Part shown: positions 8,461 through 17,008 of the stretch, in pieces
How the letters are laid out: every line of letters starts with the position of its first letter
Position numbering within the stretch: the stretch's first letter is position 1
From: an uncultured Acetatifactor sp.
GTDB lineage: Bacteria > Bacillota > Clostridia > Lachnospirales > Lachnospiraceae
NCBI GenBank assembly: GCA_934426825.1
Contig: CAKRYI010000021.1
Location: 1-49,605, forward strand
Length of the DNA: 49,605 nt
Reading direction: 5' to 3'
Position numbers and translations under genes: made by a program
The notes under the pieces: generated by a model
What the model was told of the DNA's origin: nothing
What the model saw: the letters and a program-made list of their open reading frames with translations, nothing else
The model's database searches: none

Positions 8461-8979
8461 TTATATTACCCCTTCGTCATCCGGTTCTATGGATACCTCC
8501 GGCTGTGGCATGCTGGATTCCACCCCTTCGATTTCTCTCATCTGCGGATCCTCTTTGACAATCAGCTTTACGCCGTTGATGGCAACTACATCCACAACTG
8601 CCCCCACTGCCAGCCGAATCCTGTCGTCACTGCTTCTGGCACTCCATTCCTGACCGCCCACACTGACCTGTCCGGTTCCCTGTAAATTGTCAATCTCGCT
8701 GATAACGATTGCCTGACGTCCTACCAGACTTTCCACATTGGTCCGCACTCTGTCCTTGTTGAAATATTTCACAGCCACCGGTCTTGTAAAAACAAGAAGT
8801 GCCAGTGACACTACAAGAAACAGGGCAATCTGAATCCACAAAGGTACGTGCAGCATTGCCGCTATCACAGCCACCAGTGCTCCCCCTGCAAACCAGATGG
8901 AGGTCAGTCCCAGTGTAATAACTTCCACCACAATGGAAAGAATCAAAACAACCAACCAAAATATAATTACTTCACTCAT
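8461..8979 (-). CDS. NfeD family membrane protein
   Basis: 172 residues. Three to four hydrophobic helices occupy about residues 1-75 (IIFWLVVLILSIVVEVITLG, then WFAGGALVAVIAAML, then IALFLVVSLALLVF). A C-terminal NfeD OB-fold domain follows (VGRQAIVISEIDNLQGTGQV through VVAINGVKLIV). The short form without a ClpP-like protease domain is the partner of SPFH proteins, and the SPFH gene follows 72 bp downstream. I chose the ATG at 8979, with GAGGGAG 7 nt upstream, over the in-frame GTG at 8985. The intergenic DNA to the SPFH gene holds a small hairpin (8404-8423) without a U-tract. Confidence 0.93.
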   Translation of the reverse strand: MSEVIIFWLVVLILSIVVEVITLGLTSIWFAGGALVAVIAAMLHVPLWIQIALFLVVSLALLVFTRPVAVKYFNKDRVRTNVESLVGRQAIVISEIDNLQGTGQVSVGGQEWSARSSDDRIRLAVGAVVDVVAINGVKLIVKEDPQMREIEGVESSMPQPEVSIEPDDEGVI

Positions 8980-9009
8980 GCGCACTCTCCCTCTTTTCTT
9001 TCTTCGGAC

Positions 9010-9039
9010 ATACTATTATTCTTTCCCTTTACAGTCCAA
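9010..9039 (-). promoter_or_regulatory. Possible promoter of the nfeD operon
   Basis: On the minus strand TTGGAC and TAGTAT are separated by 18 bp, about 30 bp upstream of the nfeD start. An overlapping TAATAG at 15-bp spacing is an alternative. Match quality is moderate. Confidence 0.4.
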
Positions 9040-9139
9040 GTTTACTACAAAATGCCATATCGGGCAATCTTTTCTTTTTCTTGGGGCTTATCCATTTTCT
9101 TTTTTCGGATTCTGCATTCCTTTTTTCCCATTTTCAGGC

Positions 9140-9176
9140 AAAAAAAGAACAGCTCCGGTTCTGCCCGAAGCTGTCC
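9140..9176 (-). terminator. Rho-independent terminator after the SleB-type hydrolase
   Basis: The minus strand reads GGACAGCTTCGG, a 6-nt loop, CCGGAGCTGTTC and then seven T residues: a strong intrinsic terminator directly after the hydrolase stop at 9196 and before the nfeD promoter region. Confidence 0.85.
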
Positions 9177-9195
9177 GCTTTTGCATTATTCTGTT

Positions 9196-10272
9196 TTAGT
9201 AAAATACGTGATGACCGATAACAAGACCTTCACGCCCGTTGTTGCGGCGGAAGTGTGTCAAATCACCTACGTTGGAGGTACCTGAAATTGCCTCCTCTGC
9301 CGCCTGAATACAACCCTGATTAATCTTGCCGGATTCATATACTCTGTTTACTTTACCGTTCATAGCCGGTGTAAACTGTCCGGACGCATAAATAACACCG
9401 TGAATACTGTCGGGATATGCCGCACTTCTCACGCGGTTCATAACGACAGCCGCCACTGCCAGCTTGCCCTCGTAAGGCTCGCCGCCCGCCTCGCACTGAA
9501 TCAGTGCCGCAAGCAACATGGTGGTATCGGCATCCGTGGTGTACTCGCCGTAGTTCACATGGCGTTTTGCCTCACGCTCGGCTTCCTCTCTTGCCTTGAT
9601 TTCTTCCATGGTCTCTCCGGCGTCAATCTGGAAATCCAGCGTAACATACTCGGAGGAGATATAGCCGTCCTCGCCGTCATAGTCAACACAAATCCACCCT
9701 TCCGTGTCATTGTTGATGACTTCCGTAATCTCCCCTTTCGGAAGAAGTCCGCAGACGCTTGCCTCCGCATCCGGTGCGGTACGGACACGCAGGGTTTCCG
9801 TATCGACCGTGGCAATCATTTTGCCCACGTCATTGGCTAACTGTTTTGCATCCTCATCGAACAGCAAAAATTCGTCCTTTGCCCATCCGATGATGTTACC
9901 GGACTGTAACTTGGTCCATCCGTCTTTTCTTTCCAGAATGGTGCCTCCGCAGTCCTTATATAACTTTCCGACCTTGTCGGAATCTTCGCTGGCTTCGCTT
10001 CTCACATTCAGAGCACTCTTCACATTTGCCATGACCAATGTGGATTTTTCCGTGTCCTCCTGCGCAAGTGTTAAATTCAACTCCTTTGCTGTGGCATTGA
10101 TAATCTCGGCTGAGTTCGTTGTGCCGGGGTCAAGGATGGCTGCCACACCGCCATTTAGATCATTCAGGTAATTCTTGCTGCCAGCTTGTGCGGTGATGCC
10201 TGACTGTACTGCCAATGATAAAAAAACTATCACTCCGGCAAATACTGCAAGCACGCCTTTGCTTCTTGCCAT
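9196..10272 (-). CDS. Secreted cell wall hydrolase, SH3b repeats plus SleB-type Hydrolase_2 domain
   Basis: 358 residues. An N-terminal signal or anchor segment (GVLAVFAGVIVFLSLAVQSG) predicts export. Two bacterial SH3 domains follow: one around NVRSEASEDSDKVGKLYKDCG and one around LRVRTAPDAEASVCGLLPKGE. A Glu/Arg-rich linker (EEIKAREEAEREAKR) leads to a C-terminal Hydrolase_2 domain, which starts TTMLLAALIQCEAGGEP with the family Glu and contains AVAAVVMNRV and ASGQFTPAM. This is the domain of spore cortex-lytic SleB/CwlJ enzymes, but SH3b fusions in Lachnospiraceae may act in vegetative wall turnover. I chose the ATG at 10272 with TTTGGAGG 8 nt upstream. It is monocistronic, with its own promoter and terminator. 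Confidence 0.9.
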   Translation of the reverse strand: MARSKGVLAVFAGVIVFLSLAVQSGITAQAGSKNYLNDLNGGVAAILDPGTTNSAEIINATAKELNLTLAQEDTEKSTLVMANVKSALNVRSEASEDSDKVGKLYKDCGGTILERKDGWTKLQSGNIIGWAKDEFLLFDEDAKQLANDVGKMIATVDTETLRVRTAPDAEASVCGLLPKGEITEVINNDTEGWICVDYDGEDGYISSEYVTLDFQIDAGETMEEIKAREEAEREAKRHVNYGEYTTDADTTMLLAALIQCEAGGEPYEGKLAVAAVVMNRVRSAAYPDSIHGVIYASGQFTPAMNGKVNRVYESGKINQGCIQAAEEAISGTSNVGDLTHFRRNNGREGLVIGHHVFY

Positions 10273-10286
10273 TTTCTTTACCTCCA

Positions 10287-10318
10287 AATAAATTGTATTA
10301 CGCCGCAATAAATTGTAT
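10287..10318 (-). repeat. 12-bp direct repeats in the leader of the SleB-type gene
   Basis: AATAAATTGTAT occurs at 10287-10298 and again at 10307-10318 (20-bp period), inside the predicted 5' leader. Complementary AATAAAT copies occur earlier in the same leader, so the RNA can fold into alternative A/U stems, one of which ends next to the ribosome-binding site. Confidence 0.5.
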
Positions 10319-10368
10319 CACTTGTTTGAAGAATTTATTACAACTTTGTTACATTTATTACGCAGGAT

Positions 10369-10397
10369 ATAATAACAGAAGCAAATATTTTTGTCAA
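10369..10397 (-). promoter_or_regulatory. Promoter of the SleB-type hydrolase gene
   Basis: On the minus strand TTGACA, a 17-bp spacer and TATTAT give a near-perfect sigma-A promoter, implying a leader of about 90 nt. Strong sigma-A elements argue for vegetative expression rather than purely sporulation-specific expression. Confidence 0.88.
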
Positions 10398-10419
10398 GTT
10401 TTAATATTTTTCCGAAAAA

Positions 10420-11217
10420 TCACATATTTCTTGACTTCTCAATGCACGCCTCCATGGCGTCCATCACAGCGGCACGCATTCCTTTTTCCTCCAACACCTT
10501 CACCGCCTGAATGGTGGTTCCGCCGGGAGAGCATACCATATCCTTCAATTCTCCGGGATGTTTTCCTGTTTCCAGCACCATTTTGGCACTGCCGAGTACC
10601 GACTGGGCGGCAAATTCATATGCCTGTTTTCTGGGCATTCCTGCCGCAACCGCCTCATCCGCCATGGCTTCGATGAACATGAACACATATGCCGGTGAGC
10701 TTCCGCTGACTCCGACCACCACATCCATCAGTCTCTCAGGCACTACGCTTGCCACTCCGAAGGACTGTAAAAGAGAAAGCACCTGATTCAGTTCCTCCTC
10801 CGTTACATTCTCTCCGGCGCAGACTCCGGTACAGCCCTCTAACACAAGTGCCGGTGTGTTGGGCATGCAGCGGATGATTTTACAGTCTGTCCGTCCGAAT
10901 GCCTCCTGCAAAAATTTTATATCCCTGCCCGCCGCAATGCTGACAATTAAGGTTTCTTTCCGTACCGCATCGCGGATTTCGGAAATGACATCCCCAAGAA
11001 AAATAGGTTTTACCGCCAAAAATAAAATATCCGCTTTCTCTGCCGTCTCGCGGTTGTTTTCTGCAATCTCAATATGGAACTGCGTTTTCACTTTTTCCTT
11101 CGTGCTTTCCGTCTTTGCGGAACCGATAATATCCTGCGGCTGTGCCATTCCTTTTTGTAAAATGCCGCCAATCATGGCTGTTGCCATATTTCCCAAGCCG
11201 ATAAATCCAATTTTCAT
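10420..11217 (-). CDS. proC: Pyrroline-5-carboxylate reductase
   Basis: Last step of proline synthesis: reduces 1-pyrroline-5-carboxylate with NAD(P)H. The protein has 265 residues, normal for the family, starting MKIGFIGLGNMATAMIGG (Rossmann GxGxMA). It contains LAVKPIFL, MPNTPALV and the C-terminal signature SGSSPAYVFMFIEAMADEAV with CSPGGTTIQAV. I chose the ATG at 11217 because AAAGGAG lies just upstream. It follows the RNA methyltransferase gene by 44 bp and may be co-transcribed with it. Confidence 0.96.
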   Translation of the reverse strand: MKIGFIGLGNMATAMIGGILQKGMAQPQDIIGSAKTESTKEKVKTQFHIEIAENNRETAEKADILFLAVKPIFLGDVISEIRDAVRKETLIVSIAAGRDIKFLQEAFGRTDCKIIRCMPNTPALVLEGCTGVCAGENVTEEELNQVLSLLQSFGVASVVPERLMDVVVGVSGSSPAYVFMFIEAMADEAVAAGMPRKQAYEFAAQSVLGSAKMVLETGKHPGELKDMVCSPGGTTIQAVKVLEEKGMRAAVMDAMEACIEKSRNM

Positions 11218-11261
11218 GTCTTTTTCTCCTTTTTGAGTTGTGTCTGTATGTTGTTCCCATC

Positions 11262-12053
11262 TTATCTGCTGCATCTCTGCCTGTGTGCCTCATACATTAA
11301 CAGCGAAGTGGCGATTGCCGCGTTCAGTGACTCCACCTGTCCCTCCATGGGAATCTTCAAATACTGCTCTGCCATGTCCGCCGTCTCCTTTTGCAGCCCG
11401 TTTCCCTCATTTCCAATCAAAAATGCCGTGGGTTCCCGGAAAGAAAACATATCGTAATAGGTGTTACCTTTTAAATGTGCCGCATAGGTGTGAATTCCGT
11501 GTTCGTGGATTTTTTGCAAGGTTTCCGTCAAATTTTCCACATACACGAAAGGCACTCTGTATATGGAGCCCATGGTGGCGCGGATTGTTTTCGGATTAAA
11601 AATATCCACTGTGCGTGAAGTCATGATAACACCCGTTATTCCGGCTCCCTCACCGGTTCGGATAATGGTTCCGAGATTTCCGGGGTCCTGCAGGTCTTCC
11701 AGAACGACTAGCAGCGCATTTTTTGGTGTTATCAGCTCCTCCAACCGATATTCCGGCTGTCTGAGTACGGTCAAAATTCCCTGCGGTGTCTGGGTGTCTG
11801 ACATTTTCCGGAACAAATCTCCCGCCACGGTCTCATACCCCGTGAGCGCTAATTTTTCACTCAGTTCTTTCTTTTCCCGTGCTCTCTGTTCCGCCTCCTC
11901 AGATAAATACACTTCCTTTATCTGTTCGACGGGGGCTTCCTCAAACATCTTAAAGCCCTCCACCACATAGACGTTGTCCCGTCTGCGTTCTTTTACTTTC
12001 GACTGCCACTGGATAACCTGTTTTATTTTTGCATTGGCGGCACTGGTAATCAT
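11262..12053 (-). CDS. TrmH/SpoU-family RNA 2'-O-methyltransferase
   Basis: A SAM-dependent methyltransferase of the knotted SPOUT fold that probably methylates a ribose of 23S rRNA or tRNA. The 263-residue protein starts MITSAANAKIKQVIQW, with a substrate-binding domain (residues 1-95, VYVVEGFKMFEEA) followed by the SpoU domain with motif 1 VLEDLQDPGNLGTIIRTGEGAG, motif 2 FLIGNEGNGL and motif 3 IPMEGQVESLNAAIATSLLMYE. It resembles B. subtilis YsgA and RlmB-like proteins; the exact target base is not predictable. I chose the ATG at 12053 with TTGGAGG 5 nt upstream. Confidence 0.93.
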   Translation of the reverse strand: MITSAANAKIKQVIQWQSKVKERRRDNVYVVEGFKMFEEAPVEQIKEVYLSEEAEQRAREKKELSEKLALTGYETVAGDLFRKMSDTQTPQGILTVLRQPEYRLEELITPKNALLVVLEDLQDPGNLGTIIRTGEGAGITGVIMTSRTVDIFNPKTIRATMGSIYRVPFVYVENLTETLQKIHEHGIHTYAAHLKGNTYYDMFSFREPTAFLIGNEGNGLQKETADMAEQYLKIPMEGQVESLNAAIATSLLMYEAHRQRCSR

Positions 12054-12067
12054 CTTTTCCTCCAAGA

Positions 12068-12109
12068 AAAGCGGTTGCATTCTTTCGGAAAGAATACCGC
12101 CGCTTTTTT
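12068..12109 (-). terminator. Hairpin terminator between pfkA and the methyltransferase gene
   Basis: An inner perfect 7-bp stem (ATTCTTT/AAAGAAT) extends into AAGCGGT/ACCGC plus CTT. T-rich tracts lie on both sides (six T on the plus strand; CTTTTC on the minus). It most likely ends pfkA transcription; since the methyltransferase start is only 15 bp beyond, it may also shape that gene's leader. Confidence 0.65.
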
Positions 12110-12171
12110 GTTTCTTCTTATTATATAGTTATATAGATTTATATAGCCTTACATCAATGTTGGACAACAAA

Positions 12172-13146
12172 TTAGATTGCCAGCATACGGGCTACTTCAT
12201 ACTGGTATTCGTTGATACCCTTCTCCATCTTCAATGCCTCTTCAATGTCGAAATCAACGAACTCGCCGTGCTGGTAGCCAACTACGCGGTTGGTCTTGCC
12301 CTCTAACAGAATATCCACTGCCTTTGCGCCCATAATAGAGGCGTAGTAACGGTCTTTTGCAGAAGGATTACCGCCACGCTGCATATATCCAAGAATGGTA
12401 GCACGGGTCTCAATACCGGTTGCCGCCTCGATTCTTCTTGCCATGGAAGTGGAATGTCCGATTCCCTCGGCATTGATAATGATATGGTGGGTCTTGCCCT
12501 TCTTACGGTTATCTATAATGTTGTTGATAATTCTCTGCTCGTCGTAGTCATATTTTTCGGGAAGCAGAATGTCCTCTGCACCGTTTGCAATACCGCACCA
12601 CAGAGCGATATAACCGGCGTTACGTCCCATAACCTCGATAATACTGCATCTCTCATGAGAGGAAGAAGTATCTTTAACCTTGTCAATGGCTTCCATTGCC
12701 GTGTTCACTGCGGTATCAAATCCAATGGTGTACTCTGTGCAGGCAATATCCAAGTCGATAGTTCCCGGCAGACCGATGGTATTGATTCCGTTCTGGGAAA
12801 GTTTCTGCGCTCCGCGGTAAGAACCGTCACCGCCGATTACAACGATACCGTCAATGCCATGCTTGCGGCAGATTTCAGCACCCTTTTCCTGTCCCTCTTT
12901 GGTCTTGAACTCCAGACATCTTGCTGTACCGAGAATGGTACCGCCTCTCTGGATAATATCGGAAACGTCTTTTGCTTCCATATCTATAATCTCTTCATTC
13001 AAGAGTCCCTGATAACCTTTTTTAATTCCTTTAACCTTCAACCCTCTTGCGATTGCTGTACGAACTACCGCACGAATTGCAGCATTCATACCCGGTGCAT
13101 CTCCACCACTGGTCAGCACACCGATGGTCTTAATCTCTTTTGCCAT
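12172..13146 (-). CDS. pfkA: ATP-dependent 6-phosphofructokinase
   Basis: Commits fructose 6-phosphate to glycolysis. It has 324 residues from the ATG at 13146 (GGAGG 6 nt upstream). Motifs in order: TIGVLTSGGDAPGMNAAIRAV (ATP-binding N-terminus), GGTILGTARC, VIGGDGSYRGA, the catalytic GTIDLDIACTEYTIGFDTA with the catalytic Asp, VMGRNAGYIAL, and RATILGYMQRGGNPSAKDR. The glycine in GGDGS indicates use of ATP rather than pyrophosphate. The gene lies 90 bp after dnaE, an order seen in Firmicutes. Confidence 0.97.
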   Translation of the reverse strand: MAKEIKTIGVLTSGGDAPGMNAAIRAVVRTAIARGLKVKGIKKGYQGLLNEEIIDMEAKDVSDIIQRGGTILGTARCLEFKTKEGQEKGAEICRKHGIDGIVVIGGDGSYRGAQKLSQNGINTIGLPGTIDLDIACTEYTIGFDTAVNTAMEAIDKVKDTSSSHERCSIIEVMGRNAGYIALWCGIANGAEDILLPEKYDYDEQRIINNIIDNRKKGKTHHIIINAEGIGHSTSMARRIEAATGIETRATILGYMQRGGNPSAKDRYYASIMGAKAVDILLEGKTNRVVGYQHGEFVDFDIEEALKMEKGINEYQYEVARMLAI

Positions 13147-13236
13147 GTTCTTACCTCCTATAGTAATCAACATTACGTTTCTTTACTTTTTTACTTTTCA
13201 TATATGATTCTTCGACTAACTATTTTAATCTATTTT

Positions 13237-16200
13237 CTAACGGTTTTCAATAGGTTTCGCTACACATTTAACGTTTTCTTCGCCAAATAAGGCGCTTAAG
13301 CGGTCTTTTAGGTCCTTATCAGCGCACACCTGAAGATTTGGCGGCAAAACTTTGACCTCTTTCGTGTTTTTCAAAAAGATAACCACGTTGTCGGTTCCGT
13401 CCGAATCGGCGATGGATTCCAGCAATTCTTTCTCCCTGTTTTTGTAGGAGGCGGCATCTGCAAACTGAATCCAGATCCCATCCGGGAGTTTGGAAATCCG
13501 CTGCCGGTTTTGCGGCTGACCGCCCTGCTGCCGGTTCTGTGACTGACCTCCCTGTTGTCCGTTTTGAGCCTGCCAATTCTGCTGCCCCTGCTGCGGCTGT
13601 CCGCTCTGCCATGAATGTTGTCGATAACCGCCTCCACTGCGGCTGCCATAGCGGTTTTGGAACAATTTCTCGCCCTGCACCTGCGCAGCTTCGTCAAAAC
13701 TCATAATCTGCTCACAGATGACCTTGGCGTCCTTGTCCTCTTCCACGGAAGCCCGTCCCTGAATGAAAATCTTGGCGTCCTCCAAAAGCATACTGCCATA
13801 CTTTTCGTAGTCTCCGGGGAAAACCACCACTTCCACGTTCCCCACCAAATCTTCCAGATTTAAGAAAGCCATTACCTTATCGTTTTTGGTGTATTTCACG
13901 GTCTTGTCGGCAATCATGCCGCCCACCACCACCGTCTTTTTGTCCGTGACGGATACCTGCCCGTTCTCCTCGTCCAGCATAAAATCCGTGGTGGTGTTGG
14001 TAATGAATTTCTGCCAAAGTTCCTGATACTCCTCCATGGGGTGTCCGCTGACATAGATACCAAGCACTTCCTTTTCAAAGGAAAGCATCATTTCCTTGCT
14101 GTACTCTCCCACCTCCGGCATGCGGATGTCAAAATCATCCTTATCGTCTCCGGATGCAATGTCAAACAGGGAAATCTGACCTGCCAGATTATTTTTCTTA
14201 TCTTTGGTAATGTGCTCCAAAATCTGGACATAGACACTCATAAACTGTTTTCTGGTGCCGCCTAAGCTGTCCAATGCTCCCGCCTTGATAAAGTTTTCAA
14301 TGGCGCGCTTGTTCACATCCTTGTCCGCCATACGGGTGATAAAATCCTTGAGATTGGTAAAACGCCCTCTCTCTGCCCTCTCCTGCACAATGCTGTCAAT
14401 AATGGGTCTTCCCACATTTTTGATTGCCGTCAGCGCATAGCGGATACGTCCGTCCGACACGGAAAATCCTGCCTCGCCCTCGTTAATATCGGGGGGCAAA
14501 AGTTCAATACCCATATTGCGGCAGGTCAAAATATACTCCGACACCTTCTTGGGGTTGTCAATCACGGAAGTCATGAGCGCCGCCAGAAATTCCACGGGAT
14601 AATAATATTTCAAATATGCCGTCTGGTACGCCACCACCGCATAGCACGCCGCATGGGATTTGTTAAAGGCATATTTTGCAAAATCCATCATGTCGTCATA
14701 AATCTGACCTGCTGTTTTCTCATCAATTCCCTTGGCGAGACATCCCGGTACTCCTTCCTCCGGATTACCGTAAATGAAATTCGCCCGCTCCTTCTCCATG
14801 ACCGCCTGCTTTTTCTTACTCATGGCACGGCGCACAAGATCGCTTCGTCCTAACGTATATCCGCCCAAATCGCGGACAATCTGCATAACCTGCTCCTGAT
14901 AAACGATACAGCCGTAGGTCGGCGCCAGAATCGGCTCCAGCTGGGGGCACAGATACGTTACGTCCTGATGGTTATTTTTTCCCTTGATATATTTCGGAAT
15001 GAAATCCATCGGGCCGGGACGATACAGGGAAATTCCGGCGATTACATCCTCCAAATTCTGCGGGCGAAGTTCCTTCATGAAACTCTTCATCCCCGCACTT
15101 TCCAGCTGGAACACGCCGTCCGTCTTACCCGTACCGATGGAGGCAAGCACTTTTGCATCATTATAATCTATGTGATCAATGTCAATCCTCTTTCCACTGG
15201 ATTTCTCGATAAAATCCAGTGCGTCATGAATAACCGTCAGGGTACGCAACCCCAAAAAGTCCATTTTCAGAAGTCCCAGTTCTTCCAGTGTTGTCATGGT
15301 AAACTGGGTTGTAATGGAACCGTCCGAGCCTCTGGAAAGAGGCACAAACTCATCCGCCGCCTTCTGACAGATAACCACTCCGGCGGCGTGCATGGAAGTA
15401 TGCCGGGGCAGTCCCTCCAGACGTTTGCACATATCAATCAGGTAATGAACCTGTTCATCGTCCTGATACAGCTTGCGAAACTCCGGATTCAGCTCCAATG
15501 CCCGGTCGATGGTGATATTTAACTCATTGGGCACCATCTTGGCAATGGAATCCACAAAGGCATAGGGCAAATCCATCACGCGCCCCACATCCCGGATAAC
15601 ACCTTTTGCCGCCAGCGTTCCAAAGGTTACAATCTGTACCACCTTATCGGCGCCGTATTTGCGTCCCACATAATCAATCACTTCCTGCCTTCTGTTGTAA
15701 CAGAAATCCACGTCAATATCGGGCATGGACACGCGTTCCGGGTTCAGAAAACGCTCAAACAGCAGGTTGTACTTAATGGGGTCTATATTGGTAATTTTCA
15801 GGCAGTAAGACACGATACTGCCCGCCGCGGAACCACGCCCCGGCCCCACCGGAATCCCATTTTCCTTGGCATAATTGATAAAATCCCATACAATCAGGAA
15901 ATAATCCACATATCCCATGGTGCGGATAACACCAAGCTCGTAGTCCAGTCTCTCCCGCAGGGTCTGCCCGGTCTCTCCCGCCGGCTGGTTTCCGTCTCCG
16001 TACCGCTCGGCAAGACCGTCATCACACAATTTATTTAAATAAGTCCAGGAATCATACCCTTCCGGCACCTCGTATTTCGGCAGCTTCGTCACGCCGAATT
16101 CAATTTCCACATTACAACGATCCGCAATGCGCTGGGTATTCTCCACCGCCTCCCACGCATAGGGAAAGAGTCCCTTCATCTCTTCTTCACTTTTTACATA

Positions 16201-16929
16201 ATACTGACCGCCCTCATAGCGCATTCTGTCCGTATCCGCCAGCTTTTTTCCGGTCTGCAGACAGAGCAGAATGTCATGGGAATCCGCGTCCTGCGCGTAT
16301 GTATAATGCACGTCATTGGTGACCACCAAAGGAATATCCAGTTCCTTGCTCATCTGAACCAGTTCCATGTTGACGGTCTGCTGCTCCGGAATTCCATGGT
16401 CCTGCAATTCCAAGAAATAATTGCCTTTTCCAAAGCACGCTTCATACTTGCGTGCCGCCTTTCTCGCCTCGTCCCGCAAGCCTTTTACAATGTAACGCTG
16501 TACCTCACCCGCCAGACACGCTGACAGTGCAATAATCCCCTCATGGTAACGGTTCAGCACTTCCATATCCACACGGGGCTTATAATAGTAACCTTCCGTA
16601 AATCCCCGGCTGACAATTTTCATCAGGTTCGCATATCCGGTATTATTTTCTGCCAAAAGCACCAAATGGTAATATCTGTCCTCGCCCCCCGTGAGTTCCT
16701 TATCAAAACGGGAATTGGGCGCCACATATACCTCGCAGCCGAGAATCGGTTTGATTCCCTCCGCTCTCGCCGCACGGTAAAAATCAATGACACCGTACAT
16801 GACGCCATGATCCGTAATGGCTGCACTGTCCATCCCCAGCTCTTTCACACGGTGAACATATTCTTTTATTTTATTGGAACCGTCCAGCAGAGAATACTCT
16901 GTGTGGACGTGAAGATGTGCAAATGCCAT
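13237..16929 (-). CDS. dnaE: DNA polymerase III alpha subunit
   Basis: Replicative C-family polymerase, 1230 residues. The PHP domain begins at residue 4 (HLHVHTEYSLLDG, ITDHG) with its metal ligands apparently intact. The polymerase core carries GPGRGSAAGS, MPDIDVDFCYNRR with the catalytic aspartates (around residue 400), and CYAVVAYQTAYLK. Helix-hairpin-helix and OB domains follow (VVVGGMIADKTVKYTKNDK). Between the OB fold and a terminal domain of about 85 residues lies a Gln/Gly/Asn-rich linker of about 47 residues, an unusual insert. Clostridia also use PolC, so this is the DnaE-type second replicase. The ATG at 16929 has AAGGAG about 10 nt upstream. A TATACT box lies upstream but no convincing -35. 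Confidence 0.96.
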   Translation of the reverse strand: MAFAHLHVHTEYSLLDGSNKIKEYVHRVKELGMDSAAITDHGVMYGVIDFYRAARAEGIKPILGCEVYVAPNSRFDKELTGGEDRYYHLVLLAENNTGYANLMKIVSRGFTEGYYYKPRVDMEVLNRYHEGIIALSACLAGEVQRYIVKGLRDEARKAARKYEACFGKGNYFLELQDHGIPEQQTVNMELVQMSKELDIPLVVTNDVHYTYAQDADSHDILLCLQTGKKLADTDRMRYEGGQYYVKSEEEMKGLFPYAWEAVENTQRIADRCNVEIEFGVTKLPKYEVPEGYDSWTYLNKLCDDGLAERYGDGNQPAGETGQTLRERLDYELGVIRTMGYVDYFLIVWDFINYAKENGIPVGPGRGSAAGSIVSYCLKITNIDPIKYNLLFERFLNPERVSMPDIDVDFCYNRRQEVIDYVGRKYGADKVVQIVTFGTLAAKGVIRDVGRVMDLPYAFVDSIAKMVPNELNITIDRALELNPEFRKLYQDDEQVHYLIDMCKRLEGLPRHTSMHAAGVVICQKAADEFVPLSRGSDGSITTQFTMTTLEELGLLKMDFLGLRTLTVIHDALDFIEKSSGKRIDIDHIDYNDAKVLASIGTGKTDGVFQLESAGMKSFMKELRPQNLEDVIAGISLYRPGPMDFIPKYIKGKNNHQDVTYLCPQLEPILAPTYGCIVYQEQVMQIVRDLGGYTLGRSDLVRRAMSKKKQAVMEKERANFIYGNPEEGVPGCLAKGIDEKTAGQIYDDMMDFAKYAFNKSHAACYAVVAYQTAYLKYYYPVEFLAALMTSVIDNPKKVSEYILTCRNMGIELLPPDINEGEAGFSVSDGRIRYALTAIKNVGRPIIDSIVQERAERGRFTNLKDFITRMADKDVNKRAIENFIKAGALDSLGGTRKQFMSVYVQILEHITKDKKNNLAGQISLFDIASGDDKDDFDIRMPEVGEYSKEMMLSFEKEVLGIYVSGHPMEEYQELWQKFITNTTTDFMLDEENGQVSVTDKKTVVVGGMIADKTVKYTKNDKVMAFLNLEDLVGNVEVVVFPGDYEKYGSMLLEDAKIFIQGRASVEEDKDAKVICEQIMSFDEAAQVQGEKLFQNRYGSRSGGGYRQHSWQSGQPQQGQQNWQAQNGQQGGQSQNRQQGGQPQNRQRISKLPDGIWIQFADAASYKNREKELLESIADSDGTDNVVIFLKNTKEVKVLPPNLQVCADKDLKDRLSALFGEENVKCVAKPIENR
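13498..13640 (-). repeat. Gln/Gly/Asn-rich repeat segment inside dnaE
   Basis: Encodes imperfect repeats of the type QQGGQSQNR/QQGGQPQNR and GQPQQGQQNWQ. It is in frame and followed by an ordinary folded C-terminal domain, so it looks like a disordered linker expanded by repeat slippage rather than an assembly error. Confidence 0.8.
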
Positions 16930-17008
16930 GGTATCATTACTCCTTTGTCTCTCATTTTTTTAGTATACCATGTTTTCGTCCGGCAATCTATGAAAATCAC
17001 TTTTCCGA

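Noticed and set aside
12454..13290. 278-codon plus-strand frame opposite pfkA and the dnaE end
   Set aside because: It runs antisense to two certain genes, has no ribosome-binding site and mirrors their codon pattern.
13498..13640. Frameshift or assembly error in dnaE
   Set aside because: The repeat stays in frame and is followed by a normal folded domain to the stop, so it is treated as a real linker.
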